Positions 52,144-61,175 of a DNA stretch of 64,000 bases are shown piece by piece. The position numbers were made by a program, and so were the translations under genes. The notes beneath the pieces were generated by a model. The model did not search any database. It was not told the origin of the DNA and saw only the letters and a list, made by a program, of their open reading frames with translations. Position 1 is the stretch's first letter. The number at the start of each line of letters is the position of its first letter. The stretch comes from Kiloniellales bacterium (GTDB lineage: Bacteria; Pseudomonadota; Alphaproteobacteria; Kiloniellales; JAKSDN01), in contig JANQLT010000057.1 of assembly GCA_028280455.1 (NCBI GenBank), forward strand, positions 154,166 to 218,165, read 5' to 3'.

Positions 52144-53543
52144 CGGCGCGCGGCTCGGCGGACATCGTCGTCATCGGCGCCGGGCCCGCCGGGATCGGTG
52201 CCGCCCTGGAAGCCGCCTCGACGGGCGCCGAGGTCCATGTGATCGACGGCTTCGGACGGCCGGGCGGGCAATACTGGATGCAGCCGCCGCCGGGCCCCAT
52301 GGCGCAGCTCCATCAGGTGCGCGAGGGGGCCGCGCAGATCGACGCGCTGCTCGGCGCCGGCGTGACGCTGCATGCCGGCACCGAGGTGTGGAGCGTGCTG
52401 CCCGGCTGGCGCGTCCTGGCCCGGCGCGCGGACGGCGAGTCGCTGGATCTCTCCGCCCGCGCCCTGATCGTCTGCAGCGGCGCCCACGACCGCGTCGTGC
52501 CCTTTCCCGGATGGACTCTGCCGGGCGTGATGACCGCGGGCGGCGGCCAGCGCTTCGCCAAGCTTGCCGGCCGTGCGCCGGGCGCCCGGGTCGTCGTGGC
52601 CGGCACCGGGGTCTTCCTCTGGGCGGTCGCCGCCTCCGTCCTGAAGGCCGGTGGCAAGCTCGTCGCCGTGGCTGAGGCGCGCCGCGACCGCCTCGGCCTG
52701 CTGCGGCTGCTGGCCGGCTTCCCCGAGCGCTGGCCGGAGGCGCTGCGGCTGGCGGCGCCGCTGCTGCGGGCCCGCGTGCCGCTGCTGCTCGGCCATGCCG
52801 TCAGCGCGGCCGAAGGCGAGGAACGCCTGCGCGCGGTGCGCCTGGCCGAGCTGCGCGCAGGGGCGCCAGCGGGCTCCGCGGGCGCGGAGACGCGGCTGGA
52901 GGCCGACGCGCTCCTCGTCGGTCACGGGTTCCGCCCGCAGATCGAGATCACCGCCCTGCTCGGCTGCGCGCATGCCTACGAGGCCGGCCGCGGCGGATGG
53001 CACTGCGTCGCGGATCCGCAGAGCGGGCGCACCTCGCTGGAGGGCGTCTTCGCGGCCGGCGAAGTGACCGGCGTGGCGGGCGCGCGGCCGGCGCTTCTGC
53101 GCGGTCGCCTGGCCGGGCTCGCCGCCTGCGAGGGGATGGGGCTCGGCCCGGCCGGACTCGCCCGCCGCCGGCGCGCGCTCACGCGCGCGCTCGGCCGGGC
53201 CCAGGCCTTCGCCGACGGCTTGAGCCGGCTGTTCCCGGCGCCCTCCGAACTGGCGTCCATGGTGCGGCCCGAGACGATCGTCTGCCGCTGCGAGGAGGTG
53301 ACCTGGCAGGACCTGCGGTCGGCGCTGGACGACGGCGCGGATAGCCTCTACGGCGCGAAGCTGTGGACGCGCGCCGGCATGGGCCGCTGCCAAGGCCGGC
53401 TCTGCGGCGACGCCATCGCCGCGCTCGCAAGCCGGGCGCTCGGCCGCGACCCCGCGGCGCTGGGCTTCAACGCCCCGCGATTTCCTCTACGGCCCGTGCC
53501 CCTGGAGCTCGTCGCCGAGACCTTATCGGAGGAGCCCGATTGA
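52140..53543 (+). CDS. FAD/NAD(P)-binding alpha subunit with C-terminal BFD-like Fe-S domain (HcnB/OoxA-like)
   Basis: This 467-residue subunit begins MTARGSADIVVIGAGPAGIG with a dinucleotide fold. GGQYWMQPP follows, a second fold at ARVVVAGTGVFLWAVA, and GVFAAGEVTGVAGA. The C-terminal domain holds four cysteines in CRCEEVTW and GMGRCQGRLCG, as in BFD-like [2Fe-2S] domains. The order beta, small Fe-S, alpha is unusual only in detail and matches the class. It ends the operon. No cyanide-specific feature can be recognised. Confidence 0.88.
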   Translation: MTARGSADIVVIGAGPAGIGAALEAASTGAEVHVIDGFGRPGGQYWMQPPPGPMAQLHQVREGAAQIDALLGAGVTLHAGTEVWSVLPGWRVLARRADGESLDLSARALIVCSGAHDRVVPFPGWTLPGVMTAGGGQRFAKLAGRAPGARVVVAGTGVFLWAVAASVLKAGGKLVAVAEARRDRLGLLRLLAGFPERWPEALRLAAPLLRARVPLLLGHAVSAAEGEERLRAVRLAELRAGAPAGSAGAETRLEADALLVGHGFRPQIEITALLGCAHAYEAGRGGWHCVADPQSGRTSLEGVFAAGEVTGVAGARPALLRGRLAGLAACEGMGLGPAGLARRRRALTRALGRAQAFADGLSRLFPAPSELASMVRPETIVCRCEEVTWQDLRSALDDGADSLYGAKLWTRAGMGRCQGRLCGDAIAALASRALGRDPAALGFNAPRFPLRPVPLELVAETLSEEPD

Positions 53544-53700
53544 CCTCGACGGCCGAATACAACCTTGCGCAATCAGACACTTCGCCGCTATTCACAGGCG
53601 ACTAGGGATTGCTTGCGAGCAAGAAATAGATTGTCTCTATGATTCGCATCCCATTGGGGTCTGATCGAGGGCGTCTCGCCGGAGCGCAACGGAGGCTCGG

Positions 53701-55365
53701 CTAGCGGCCACGAAGGGCTACCAAGTCGGCGCCTTGACAAAAGAGCTGCTCGACGCTGCTGAGATCCGGCACATCGTAAACCAGGAGCTTGCAGTTCTGC
53801 TCACGAAGCGCCTTGCAGGTGCGCGCCAGAGCGCGGCTCTTGAATGATGGATTGGCGCCCGGATACTCGAATCTCACTGTCGCCAAGGGCGCCTGAAGTG
53901 TGGCCGGATCGAAAAGAGTCGACGCGCCAGCGTCCAGTTCCACAGCAACCAAGCGGCAGTAGCGGCGCAAGGATTGATGCATGAACTGGATCTTGGACAC
54001 GACGGTCCCTTCGGGAATTTCCCGAATAGTGAGAGCCAGCCGTCGCCTGGCCGATTCGGTCAACATCGTCAGGAGCTTGAGATAGCGCTCCAGGGAATGC
54101 CGGTCCTTCAAGGTCGACAGACTGACGTCGACCAGCAGGAGAGACCCGCAACCCAGTGCCGTGTCGCAAAGAAGCTCTGAAGCGCGGCCGAGCCGGAGAA
54201 GATCGATCTCAACAGTCAGCTCCTGGCTACCCGGCCGGGCTCTCTGCAATGCGGCAATATGAGATTTGGTCGCGCTGTCGAAATCGGCAATCGACAGAGG
54301 GGCCGCCGCCCCTTGGGCCGTCGTAACACCAACCTGCACAATACGGCAGGAGTCGACGATCTGGGCGAAGGCGGTTTTCTCGCGGTTGCGCGCCCTTTGG
54401 ACCGCCTGATCCAATCGCTGCACGATGAGATCATTCAGATTCGCCGACCGGGCGACCTCTTCAGGTGCGATCCCAATCTCTTGGACCTCGGACGAGACAT
54501 CGCAGCTTTCCTTGACTCTCTCGTCGAGATCATTCGTGCCGAGGATCTTGCGCCGTATTGCCAGCGTGAGCTCTCTTGCCTTAGCCGCTGCCGCCTCTTG
54601 TTCGAGGGACGCGAAGCAGATCAGAAATCCCTGATTACCTGTCGGCTCGAGAAGATCACCCTTCGATAGCTGCTGCCGGATCGTCGCTTCCGCTAACTCG
54701 AGGACGACCTTCTTGTGCCGTTCCCAACGGTCGCCCAAAGCGTCCTTGATTCCGTCAAGACCGACAATCTGAGTCTTGCCGACTACGATCTTGCCGTCCG
54801 AGGCCCCCGCCAGGGCTCTGATGCTGTCGTGCATTGCGGTCGCCGCGACCGACCCGTTTGGCAATCCCATCGCGTCGACATGTTGATCTGTGCTCGCCCG
54901 CATAGCTTCGAGCGTCTCTGGATCGTCGCCTGCGCCCTGCAAGGAGCAATAGAGCTTGACCAACTGGTCCCGCTTCCGCTCGTTCATGCGCCTGACCTGC
55001 CGGAGACGTGCTTCTACGGTTGCTATCAATAGGTCGAAATCTATGGGCTTGGTCAGATAATCATCGGCGCCTAGCCGCTTGCCTGTGACGACATGGTCCC
55101 TCTCGGCAAGCGCGGTGAGAAAGATGAAGGGAAGGTCTGCGAATTCCGGATGGTCGGTTCTCAACTCCTCGATCAGGGCATGCCCGTTCTTACGCGGCAT
55201 CGTGATATCGCAAAGAACCAGATCGGGCTTCTGCACGATTATTGCCTCTAAGCCGGCTATGCCGTTGTCCGCCTCAACGGCCTCGTAGCCGCACGCGCTG
55301 AGCTCGCCCACCAGGAGATCGCGGATTTCGGCTTCATCCTCGATGCACAGAATCTTCGCCGTCAT
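53701..55365 (-). CDS. Response regulator with long unrecognised C-terminal part
   Basis: This 554-residue protein starts with a receiver domain: acidic pocket CIEDEAE, phospho-acceptor Asp 53 in LVLCDITMPRKNG, and the lysine in YLTKPIDFD. A coiled segment RRMNERKRDQLVKLYCSLQG follows. The rest is about 420 residues. Around 240-280 it has GNQGFLICFASLEQEAAAAKAREL, reminiscent of a degenerate GGDEF half-domain, and the last 200 residues resemble no active EAL domain, as the catalytic motifs are not seen. It may be a degenerate cyclic-di-GMP-type output or a scaffold. Its start overlaps the small ORF as ATGA. Confidence 0.75.
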   Translation of the reverse strand: MTAKILCIEDEAEIRDLLVGELSACGYEAVEADNGIAGLEAIIVQKPDLVLCDITMPRKNGHALIEELRTDHPEFADLPFIFLTALAERDHVVTGKRLGADDYLTKPIDFDLLIATVEARLRQVRRMNERKRDQLVKLYCSLQGAGDDPETLEAMRASTDQHVDAMGLPNGSVAATAMHDSIRALAGASDGKIVVGKTQIVGLDGIKDALGDRWERHKKVVLELAEATIRQQLSKGDLLEPTGNQGFLICFASLEQEAAAAKARELTLAIRRKILGTNDLDERVKESCDVSSEVQEIGIAPEEVARSANLNDLIVQRLDQAVQRARNREKTAFAQIVDSCRIVQVGVTTAQGAAAPLSIADFDSATKSHIAALQRARPGSQELTVEIDLLRLGRASELLCDTALGCGSLLLVDVSLSTLKDRHSLERYLKLLTMLTESARRRLALTIREIPEGTVVSKIQFMHQSLRRYCRLVAVELDAGASTLFDPATLQAPLATVRFEYPGANPSFKSRALARTCKALREQNCKLLVYDVPDLSSVEQLFCQGADLVALRGR

Positions 55366-55577
55366 GCTCGTTTTCCCGCTCTGGCAGCGTCCCCCTCAAC
55401 CTGCTCGGTCATGCCCACCGCATGCTCCACCGTGGTCCGCGCAACCTTCTTCATGAGATCCAGATAGAGAGAGCTTGAGGCGATACCCGTGCTCATCCAG
55501 ATTGCGGGAACGCCGGCCGCCGCCGACAACAATATCGAACGGATGGATTGGTTCTTTCGCCGTCGGGTTTCAACCAT
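55362..55577 (-). CDS. Small hypothetical protein in the signalling operon
   Basis: This 71-residue frame begins MVETRRRKNQSIRSILLSAAAG and ends QVEGDAARAGKRA. It has a basic start, one short hydrophobic segment around 16-36 and a helical region. Its stop overlaps the ATG of the response-regulator gene, and AGGCG lies eight bases before its own ATG. It sits in the 244-base gap between the EAL gene and the receiver gene. I do not recognise it; the overlap is the main reason to consider it real. Confidence 0.5.
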   Translation of the reverse strand: MVETRRRKNQSIRSILLSAAAGVPAIWMSTGIASSSLYLDLMKKVARTTVEHAVGMTEQVEGDAARAGKRA

Positions 55578-55609
55578 GGTGTGAACGCCTGAATGCCGAT
55601 CAGCTTGAT

Positions 55610-56809
55610 TTAGTGGCGGCCCATGACGGCAGCAATGTTGGCCGCCTCGTTCGGCGCTGACCGGGGTAGGAAGCGCATGAGCTGCTCGCCCGTCAGCGGC
55701 TTGCTGATGAGGAAGCCCTGGCCATGATCGCATCCGATCGACCGAAGATATTGGAGTACCGGCTGCGTTTCGATGCCTTCGGCGCAAACGCTCAGCCCCA
55801 GATTGTGCGCCAGGTCGACGACCGAGCGCACAATGACACAGGCTTCGTCGCTTCTCTCGATGTCCAGGACGAGGAACTTGTCGATCTTCAGCTCGCTGAA
55901 AGGCATCCTGTATAGCTGGACCAGCGACGAGTAGGCGGTGCCGAAGTCGTCCATGGACAGTTCCATGCCCTTGAGACGAAAGCGCGTCAGGCTCTCGATG
56001 GCATCGACGCCTTCCGACATGGCAGCGTTCTCTGTGATCTCGACAATGATCTGCTGCGGCTCGATCGCACTCTTGGCGATCCGGCTCGCTAGACGATCGG
56101 GCGTCTTTGGGTCGGAGAGCACGAGCGGCGATAGGTTGACTGCCATTTGTAGCCTGTGGCCGACGCCCAGAAGCCTCTCGGATTCGGCAATGGCCTGGTC
56201 CAAGACCAGATCGGTCAGATCCCTGATGATGCCGAGCTCTTCGGCAATTGGTATGAATTCGACCGGCGATACCGGTCCCCTGGTCGGGTGTTGCCAGCGT
56301 GCCAGCACTTCCAGCCCGATCACCTGCCAATCTCCGGTGTCGTTCAGGCGAATCTTGGGTTGGTAGTTCACGTCGATCTTGCCATCCGACACAGCAACCC
56401 GAAGCTCATCGCCTAGGCTGGACCCGGAACAGCCGAGAAAAGCCTTGAGCTCGGATTCCAGGTCTTCTAGATCGACCGGCTTGCGCAATACGCCTCTAAT
56501 TCTCAAGCCATGGCTTTCGCCCAGTCTCGCGGCGCTGTTCAACACGCGCGCATCGGCGCCGCTAAAGAGAATGATCTCGGCCTCGCTGCCCGAATCGGCC
56601 AGAATTCGGAGGGCCTGCGCACCGTCCATTCCAGGCATCCTCAGATCCAAGACGATCAGGTCCGGGAGAAATGCGGAGCAGTCGCCGGACAGATCGGCCG
56701 CATTGCCCAGGGGACGGACATCGAAGCCGAGACTTTCCGCGAGCTGCTCGATGAGCGCGACAATGCCGGGATCATCGTCCACTATGAGAAGCCTCTTGGG
56801 GCGCGCCAC
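55610..56809 (-). CDS. REC-EAL response regulator, probable cyclic-di-GMP phosphodiesterase
   Basis: This 399-residue protein has a receiver domain (LLIVDDDPGIV, Asp 55 in LIVLDLRMPGMDG, lysine in VLRKPVDL) and an EAL domain from about 135. The signature is GLEVLARWQHP (EVL, Glu 167). Other catalytic residues are present: AVNLSPLVL, VEITENAAM, MDDFGTAYSS, LKIDKFLV, AEGIETQPV and GQGFLISKP. So hydrolysis of cyclic-di-GMP under phosphorylation control is likely. It lies in the leftward signalling cluster. Confidence 0.9.
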   Translation of the reverse strand: MARPKRLLIVDDDPGIVALIEQLAESLGFDVRPLGNAADLSGDCSAFLPDLIVLDLRMPGMDGAQALRILADSGSEAEIILFSGADARVLNSAARLGESHGLRIRGVLRKPVDLEDLESELKAFLGCSGSSLGDELRVAVSDGKIDVNYQPKIRLNDTGDWQVIGLEVLARWQHPTRGPVSPVEFIPIAEELGIIRDLTDLVLDQAIAESERLLGVGHRLQMAVNLSPLVLSDPKTPDRLASRIAKSAIEPQQIIVEITENAAMSEGVDAIESLTRFRLKGMELSMDDFGTAYSSLVQLYRMPFSELKIDKFLVLDIERSDEACVIVRSVVDLAHNLGLSVCAEGIETQPVLQYLRSIGCDHGQGFLISKPLTGEQLMRFLPRSAPNEAANIAAVMGRH

Positions 56810-56998
56810 ATGCTCCTCCCTAGCCTTCCCCGGAACACAGATTGTTCCTCCTGGAAAGCTAGAAAATCCGCTTTAACAAAGGACTAAGGTAAAGCTCGGA
56901 CGCCGGGAGCCTTGGCAGGCGCTAAGCGGTATTGAAGGCTGATTGTTCGCGCTTTGCGAGCAATCCTCTCGCAAGCCGCAACGAAGCTTGCGGCGCGC

Positions 56999-58939
56999 CT
57001 ATCGGCTTCTTTGGTCGAGAACCTCTCTCACCTTGAACGCGAGAGACTCACCCTCATAGGGCTTGTTCAGCAACAGCTCGTCCTGCCCGCTAGACCGGTC
57101 AAGATCGAAAAAGCTGTCGCTATAGCCGGTCGTGTACAACAAGCGGGTCGCTGGCCATTGCTTGCGAACCTGTTCTGCCAGCTCCAAACCGGACATCCCG
57201 CCGGGCATGGCGATATCGCTGAAGAGCAGGTCCACATTCGGCTGGGCCTCGAGGAGCGCGAGGGCCTGCGGGCCATCGCCGGCTTCGTACACCCGGTAGC
57301 CTAGAGCCCTGAGGAGATCCACGGTGAAGGTGCGGACCCCGCCTTCGTCTTCGACCACGAGGATCGTCTCGTCGCCGCCCGGCAGGCCCTCGGTCGCTCT
57401 CCAGCTCGCAGAATCGGCGAGCCGCGTTGTCGACGCCACGGGCAAGTACAACTTGAAAGTCGTGCCTCGGCCCTCTTCGCTATCGACGGCAATGTGCCCG
57501 CCCGACTGCTGGACGAAACCGAAGACCATGCTCAATCCGAGACCGGTCCCCTTGCCGACCTCCTTGGTCGTGAAGAAGGGATCGTAGATCCGCTCGAGAT
57601 GCTCCGCCGGAATGCCGGACCCATTGTCGGACACCGACAAGACGATGTATTCACCGACAAGCGCGCCGCTTCCGACCGGCCCCTGCGACTCATCCGACAG
57701 GTAACCTTCCACGCTTACCTTGAGGGTACCGCCCTGTTCCATCGCGTCTCGCGCGTTGGTTGCCAGGTTCAGCAGGACGTTCTCGAGCTGGTTGGCGTCC
57801 ACCATGACCGGGGCGAGCCCCCCTGCCAGCGCTGTCTCGATCTCGATCGTCTCGCCAAGGGCCCTGCTGAGGAGGTCCAGCAAGTTGGTGACGAGGGGCG
57901 CGACCTCCACCAGGCTGGGCTCCAGCGAGCCTTTGCGACTGAACGCAAGTAGCCGCTTGGTGAGATCGGCCGCGCGCCGGGCCGCCGACGAGGCCGAGCC
58001 GAGCTGCTTCAAGACCGAGGCATCGCCGTCGGCCATCTGACGTTCCAGCAAGCGAATGTTGCCGAGGATCACGGTGAGCAGATTGTTGAAGTCGTGCGCC
58101 ACGCCGCCCGTAAGCTGACCGACCGCCTCCATCTTCTGAGACTGGAGGAGCTTCGCCTCTGTCTCCCGCCGGGCGGTCAGGTCGAGCACCTGGGAGACGA
58201 AGTAGAGGGGATTTCCCTGCGAATCGCGGACCAGGGAGACGCTGAGGAGAACCGGCACGGGCTGCCCGTTCTTATGGATATAGCGTTTCTCCATCTGGTA
58301 GGAGGAGATGGTGCCGTCGAGCACTTGCCGAACGAACGATAGATCCTCCGCGAGATCGTCCAGGTGCGTGATGGACGGAAAATCGCGACGCAGGAGCTCC
58401 GTCTCCTCGTACCCGATCAGGCTACAAAGCGCCTGATTGGCCATCAGCCAGGTGCCCTCGGGCGATACCAAGGCCATTCCATGAGGCGCCGTCTCGAAGG
58501 CCTTTCTGAAACGCTCCTCGCTCTCTCGAAGCGCCGCATGGGCCATCCGGCCCTTTCGCCTGGCCGCCGCGTCCTTCATGCTGCGATCGATCGCGGGCAC
58601 GAGGCGCGACAAGCGCTTCTTCACGATGACATCGTCAGCCCCGGCCCTCATGAGATCGATCAGGTCCTCTTCCTCGACCGATCCCGACACGACGATGAAG
58701 GGCGGCTCCGACGCCGACGATCGAACGACTTCAAGCGCCGAGAAGGGATCTAAGTAGGGCATGCTCATGTCGCACAGGACGACGTCCCACAGGGACTCGT
58801 CGAGTGCGGCCTGGAGTTGATCCTGCCGCTCGACACGGCGATTACGGACGTCGAAACCCTCTTGCTTCAAATGTAGATCCAGCAGAACGGCGTCGTCCTC
58901 GGAATCTTCGATGAAGAGAACATTGAGAGGCGTGGTCAT
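56999..58939 (-). CDS. Hybrid sensor histidine kinase, REC-PAS-HisKA-HATPase-REC
   Basis: This 646-residue soluble kinase has an N-terminal receiver (EDSEDDAV, Asp 57 in VVLCDMSMPYLD), a PAS domain at about 140-260 (RFRKAFETAPHGMALVSPEG), the phosphorylated His 282 in TGGVAHDFNNLLTV, an ATPase domain (NLATNARDAME, DNGSGIPAEH, GTGLGLSMVFGFV) and a C-terminal receiver with LLFSDIAMPGGMSG. No membrane segment is present. The two receivers suggest a phosphorelay hub that may take phosphate from the membrane kinase in the same cluster. Confidence 0.92.
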   Translation of the reverse strand: MTTPLNVLFIEDSEDDAVLLDLHLKQEGFDVRNRRVERQDQLQAALDESLWDVVLCDMSMPYLDPFSALEVVRSSASEPPFIVVSGSVEEEDLIDLMRAGADDVIVKKRLSRLVPAIDRSMKDAAARRKGRMAHAALRESEERFRKAFETAPHGMALVSPEGTWLMANQALCSLIGYEETELLRRDFPSITHLDDLAEDLSFVRQVLDGTISSYQMEKRYIHKNGQPVPVLLSVSLVRDSQGNPLYFVSQVLDLTARRETEAKLLQSQKMEAVGQLTGGVAHDFNNLLTVILGNIRLLERQMADGDASVLKQLGSASSAARRAADLTKRLLAFSRKGSLEPSLVEVAPLVTNLLDLLSRALGETIEIETALAGGLAPVMVDANQLENVLLNLATNARDAMEQGGTLKVSVEGYLSDESQGPVGSGALVGEYIVLSVSDNGSGIPAEHLERIYDPFFTTKEVGKGTGLGLSMVFGFVQQSGGHIAVDSEEGRGTTFKLYLPVASTTRLADSASWRATEGLPGGDETILVVEDEGGVRTFTVDLLRALGYRVYEAGDGPQALALLEAQPNVDLLFSDIAMPGGMSGLELAEQVRKQWPATRLLYTTGYSDSFFDLDRSSGQDELLLNKPYEGESLAFKVREVLDQRSR

Positions 58940-58973
58940 CTCACCGATCCGTCATCAATAAATCTCGAAGCCG

Positions 58974-59408
58974 TCAGGCCGGCGGCAGCTCGTTGCGCAA
59001 GGCCCAATAGAGGCCGAGCTCGCCGACTGCGCTGGCAAAGTCTCTGAAATCCACGGGTTTGCGAACATAGCTGTTGGCTCCGAGGTTGTAGCTGCGCAGC
59101 ATGTCCTGTTCCTCGTCAGAGGAGGTCAAGATCACGACGGGGATGGTCTTGGTTTTCTCCTCGCCCCTTATGCGCTCCAACACGTCAAGCCCGTTGAGCC
59201 TCGGCATCTTCATGTCAAGCAGCACGACGGCGGGCCGGACAGGTCCGTTCTCGGCGCGAATTCCGGTCCCGAAGAGGAAGTCCAGTGCTTCGACACCGTC
59301 GTTCGCGACCAGAACATCATTGGCGATATTGTGCTTCTTGAATGAACGGAGCATTAAAGTCTGATCGTCGACACTATCCTCGACCAAGAGGATCGGATTG
59401 ATGGGCAT
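58974..59408 (-). CDS. Stand-alone receiver protein (Rcp1-like)
   Basis: This 144-residue receiver has PILLVEDSVDD, Asp 65 in VVLLDMKMPRLNG, VILTSSDEE and the lysine in YVRKPVDFRD. The loop FGTGIRAENGP and the overall length match the Rcp1 type often encoded with phytochrome-like or PAS kinases. The ATG at 59408 has GGAGGT upstream. The hybrid kinase gene follows 34 bases later. It has no output domain and would shuttle phosphate. Confidence 0.9.
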   Translation of the reverse strand: MPINPILLVEDSVDDQTLMLRSFKKHNIANDVLVANDGVEALDFLFGTGIRAENGPVRPAVVLLDMKMPRLNGLDVLERIRGEEKTKTIPVVILTSSDEEQDMLRSYNLGANSYVRKPVDFRDFASAVGELGLYWALRNELPPA

Positions 59409-59612
59409 TCGGGCTTACCTCCATTCTGGCGTTACGCAACGAGCGTGAACCGCAGCGGCATCTCTTCATCGGTCTTCGAGTGGAAGCCACCACCGGGGCA
59501 TGGAACGGACATAGCCGGCGGCGCGCTGCAGCTTTCGCCGGCACTCGGCCTCGTCTCGCTGCAGCGCCGGGGATGCGAAAGGGGATGTCCGGGCAATGGC
59601 ATGACCTCCGCC

Positions 59613-61160
59613 TCAGGCGACCGCCAAAGCGGGATCTGGTGGCATGTTCTTTGCCGTTCCCACCGACGCCGGGATTGATGTCTTTGGCACCCACACGGTG
59701 AAATAGAAAGTCGCGCCCTCCCCTGGCTGGCCGTCGGCCCAAATGCGGCCGCCGTGACGACGAACGATGTTCGCCACCGACGCCAGGCCGATGCCGTTGC
59801 CCTGGAAGTCCTTTTCGCCGTGCAGCCGCTGGAAGGGCTTGAAGAGCTTGTCGGCATAGTTCATGTCGAATCCGACACCGTTATCCCGCACGAAATAGGT
59901 TGGCTCCGCGGCTTCGGGGATCGCACCGAACTCGACGACGCTACGAGGCTGCCTGGCCGAGTACTTCCAAGCGTTGCCCATGAGGTTCTCCAGGACCGTC
60001 CGCAGAAGAATCGGGTCTCCTCGGGTCGTGATGCTTGGCTGGATCAGAAACTCGGCCTGCCGGCCCGGCTCGTCCTCTTTGAGCTGCACGGCAATGCTCT
60101 CCGCCAACGCTGACAGGTCGACATCGGAACGAGCCACTTGGGTGCGGGTCACTCTCGATAGCATCAAGAGATCGTCGATGAGCTGGCCCATTCGCTTGCC
60201 GGCCGCCGAGATGCGCTGGATGTAGTCCAGGCCGGTCTCGTCCAGCTTGTCGCTATAGTCTTCCGCCAAGGCTTGGCTGAATCCGTTCATGCCCCGAAGC
60301 GGCGCACGCAGGTCGTGCGAGATGGTATAGGCAAAAGCTTCCAGCTCGGCGTTGACGGCATTCAGCTCCCGCACGCGCGTTTCGAGACTGTCTCTAGCCT
60401 CGGAAAGGCCCGCATTGGCGTGCTCCAGATCTTGCCGGGATTTCAGAAGGCTCCGGCGCATTCGGTCCGTCGCCTGATAGACGTCGCCAATCTCGTCATC
60501 GGACGTCCTTTTGACTTCCCGATTGAGATCGCCGGCACCGATGCCCACGATGATCTCTCGCAAATCGGCCACACGGTGGATCAGGCCGGGCACGAGATAG
60601 AGTATGATGACAATGCTGCCGGCGAACACCGTCAAGGCAGCGACGGACAGGGCTATGAACAGCGTTGCGGTGAGGCTTTGCCGTCTGCTCTGCAAGTGGT
60701 CATCGATCCTCTCGGCCAATGACATGATGGCGGCGACTTCAGCCAAGATGCGCGAGATGCGGAAGCGCGCCGCCGCTCTCTCATCGGTTTCGCTCCTGTA
60801 TTCAGGTCCTATACCCCCGAAATGCCTGCTGTAGAGCTGCCCCGCTATCCGAACCCTACGGTCGACCTCTTTGGTGAAGAGCGACACGCGCGCATCGAGA
60901 TCGCTCGGATTCCCGAGGAACTGCACGAAGGATTGGTGCGCCAGCGACCACTGCTGTTTCACGCGATCGGACCGGTGCAACAGCAACTCGGACGTCAGCA
61001 GGTTCAGCTTGACCGCCTGTGACCGGATTTCGCCGCCATACGAGACCTCGCCTTGGATATCCGCGAGCTCGGCGTTGGCCCAAAGCACGACGGCGAGAAT
61101 CACCACTGCCGACAGGACAGTGAGACCGATACAGACCCTGAACCTGGCTTTTATCGTCAT
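59613..61160 (-). CDS. Membrane sensor histidine kinase with periplasmic domain and HAMP
   Basis: This 515-residue kinase has a first transmembrane helix at about 8-29, a helical periplasmic domain (30-163), a second helix (165-192), a HAMP domain and coiled coil (to about 265), then HisKA with His 282 in AYTISHDLRAPLRGMNG and an ATPase domain (LENLMGNAWKYSA, DNGVGFDM, GNGIGLASVANIV, GGRIWADG). The binding-protein gene lies directly upstream with 15 bases between, so the receptor may deliver a ligand signal to the periplasmic domain. Confidence 0.92.
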   Translation of the reverse strand: MTIKARFRVCIGLTVLSAVVILAVVLWANAELADIQGEVSYGGEIRSQAVKLNLLTSELLLHRSDRVKQQWSLAHQSFVQFLGNPSDLDARVSLFTKEVDRRVRIAGQLYSRHFGGIGPEYRSETDERAAARFRISRILAEVAAIMSLAERIDDHLQSRRQSLTATLFIALSVAALTVFAGSIVIILYLVPGLIHRVADLREIIVGIGAGDLNREVKRTSDDEIGDVYQATDRMRRSLLKSRQDLEHANAGLSEARDSLETRVRELNAVNAELEAFAYTISHDLRAPLRGMNGFSQALAEDYSDKLDETGLDYIQRISAAGKRMGQLIDDLLMLSRVTRTQVARSDVDLSALAESIAVQLKEDEPGRQAEFLIQPSITTRGDPILLRTVLENLMGNAWKYSARQPRSVVEFGAIPEAAEPTYFVRDNGVGFDMNYADKLFKPFQRLHGEKDFQGNGIGLASVANIVRRHGGRIWADGQPGEGATFYFTVWVPKTSIPASVGTAKNMPPDPALAVA

Positions 61161-61175
61161 GGCGGCACGGGCGGG

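Noticed and set aside
50756..53543. Calling the three-subunit dehydrogenase a hydrogen cyanide synthase
   Set aside because: HCN synthase and opine or amino-acid oxidases share this architecture. The operon context (importer, aldehyde dehydrogenase, aminotransferase) favours amine catabolism, and nothing specific to cyanide is visible.
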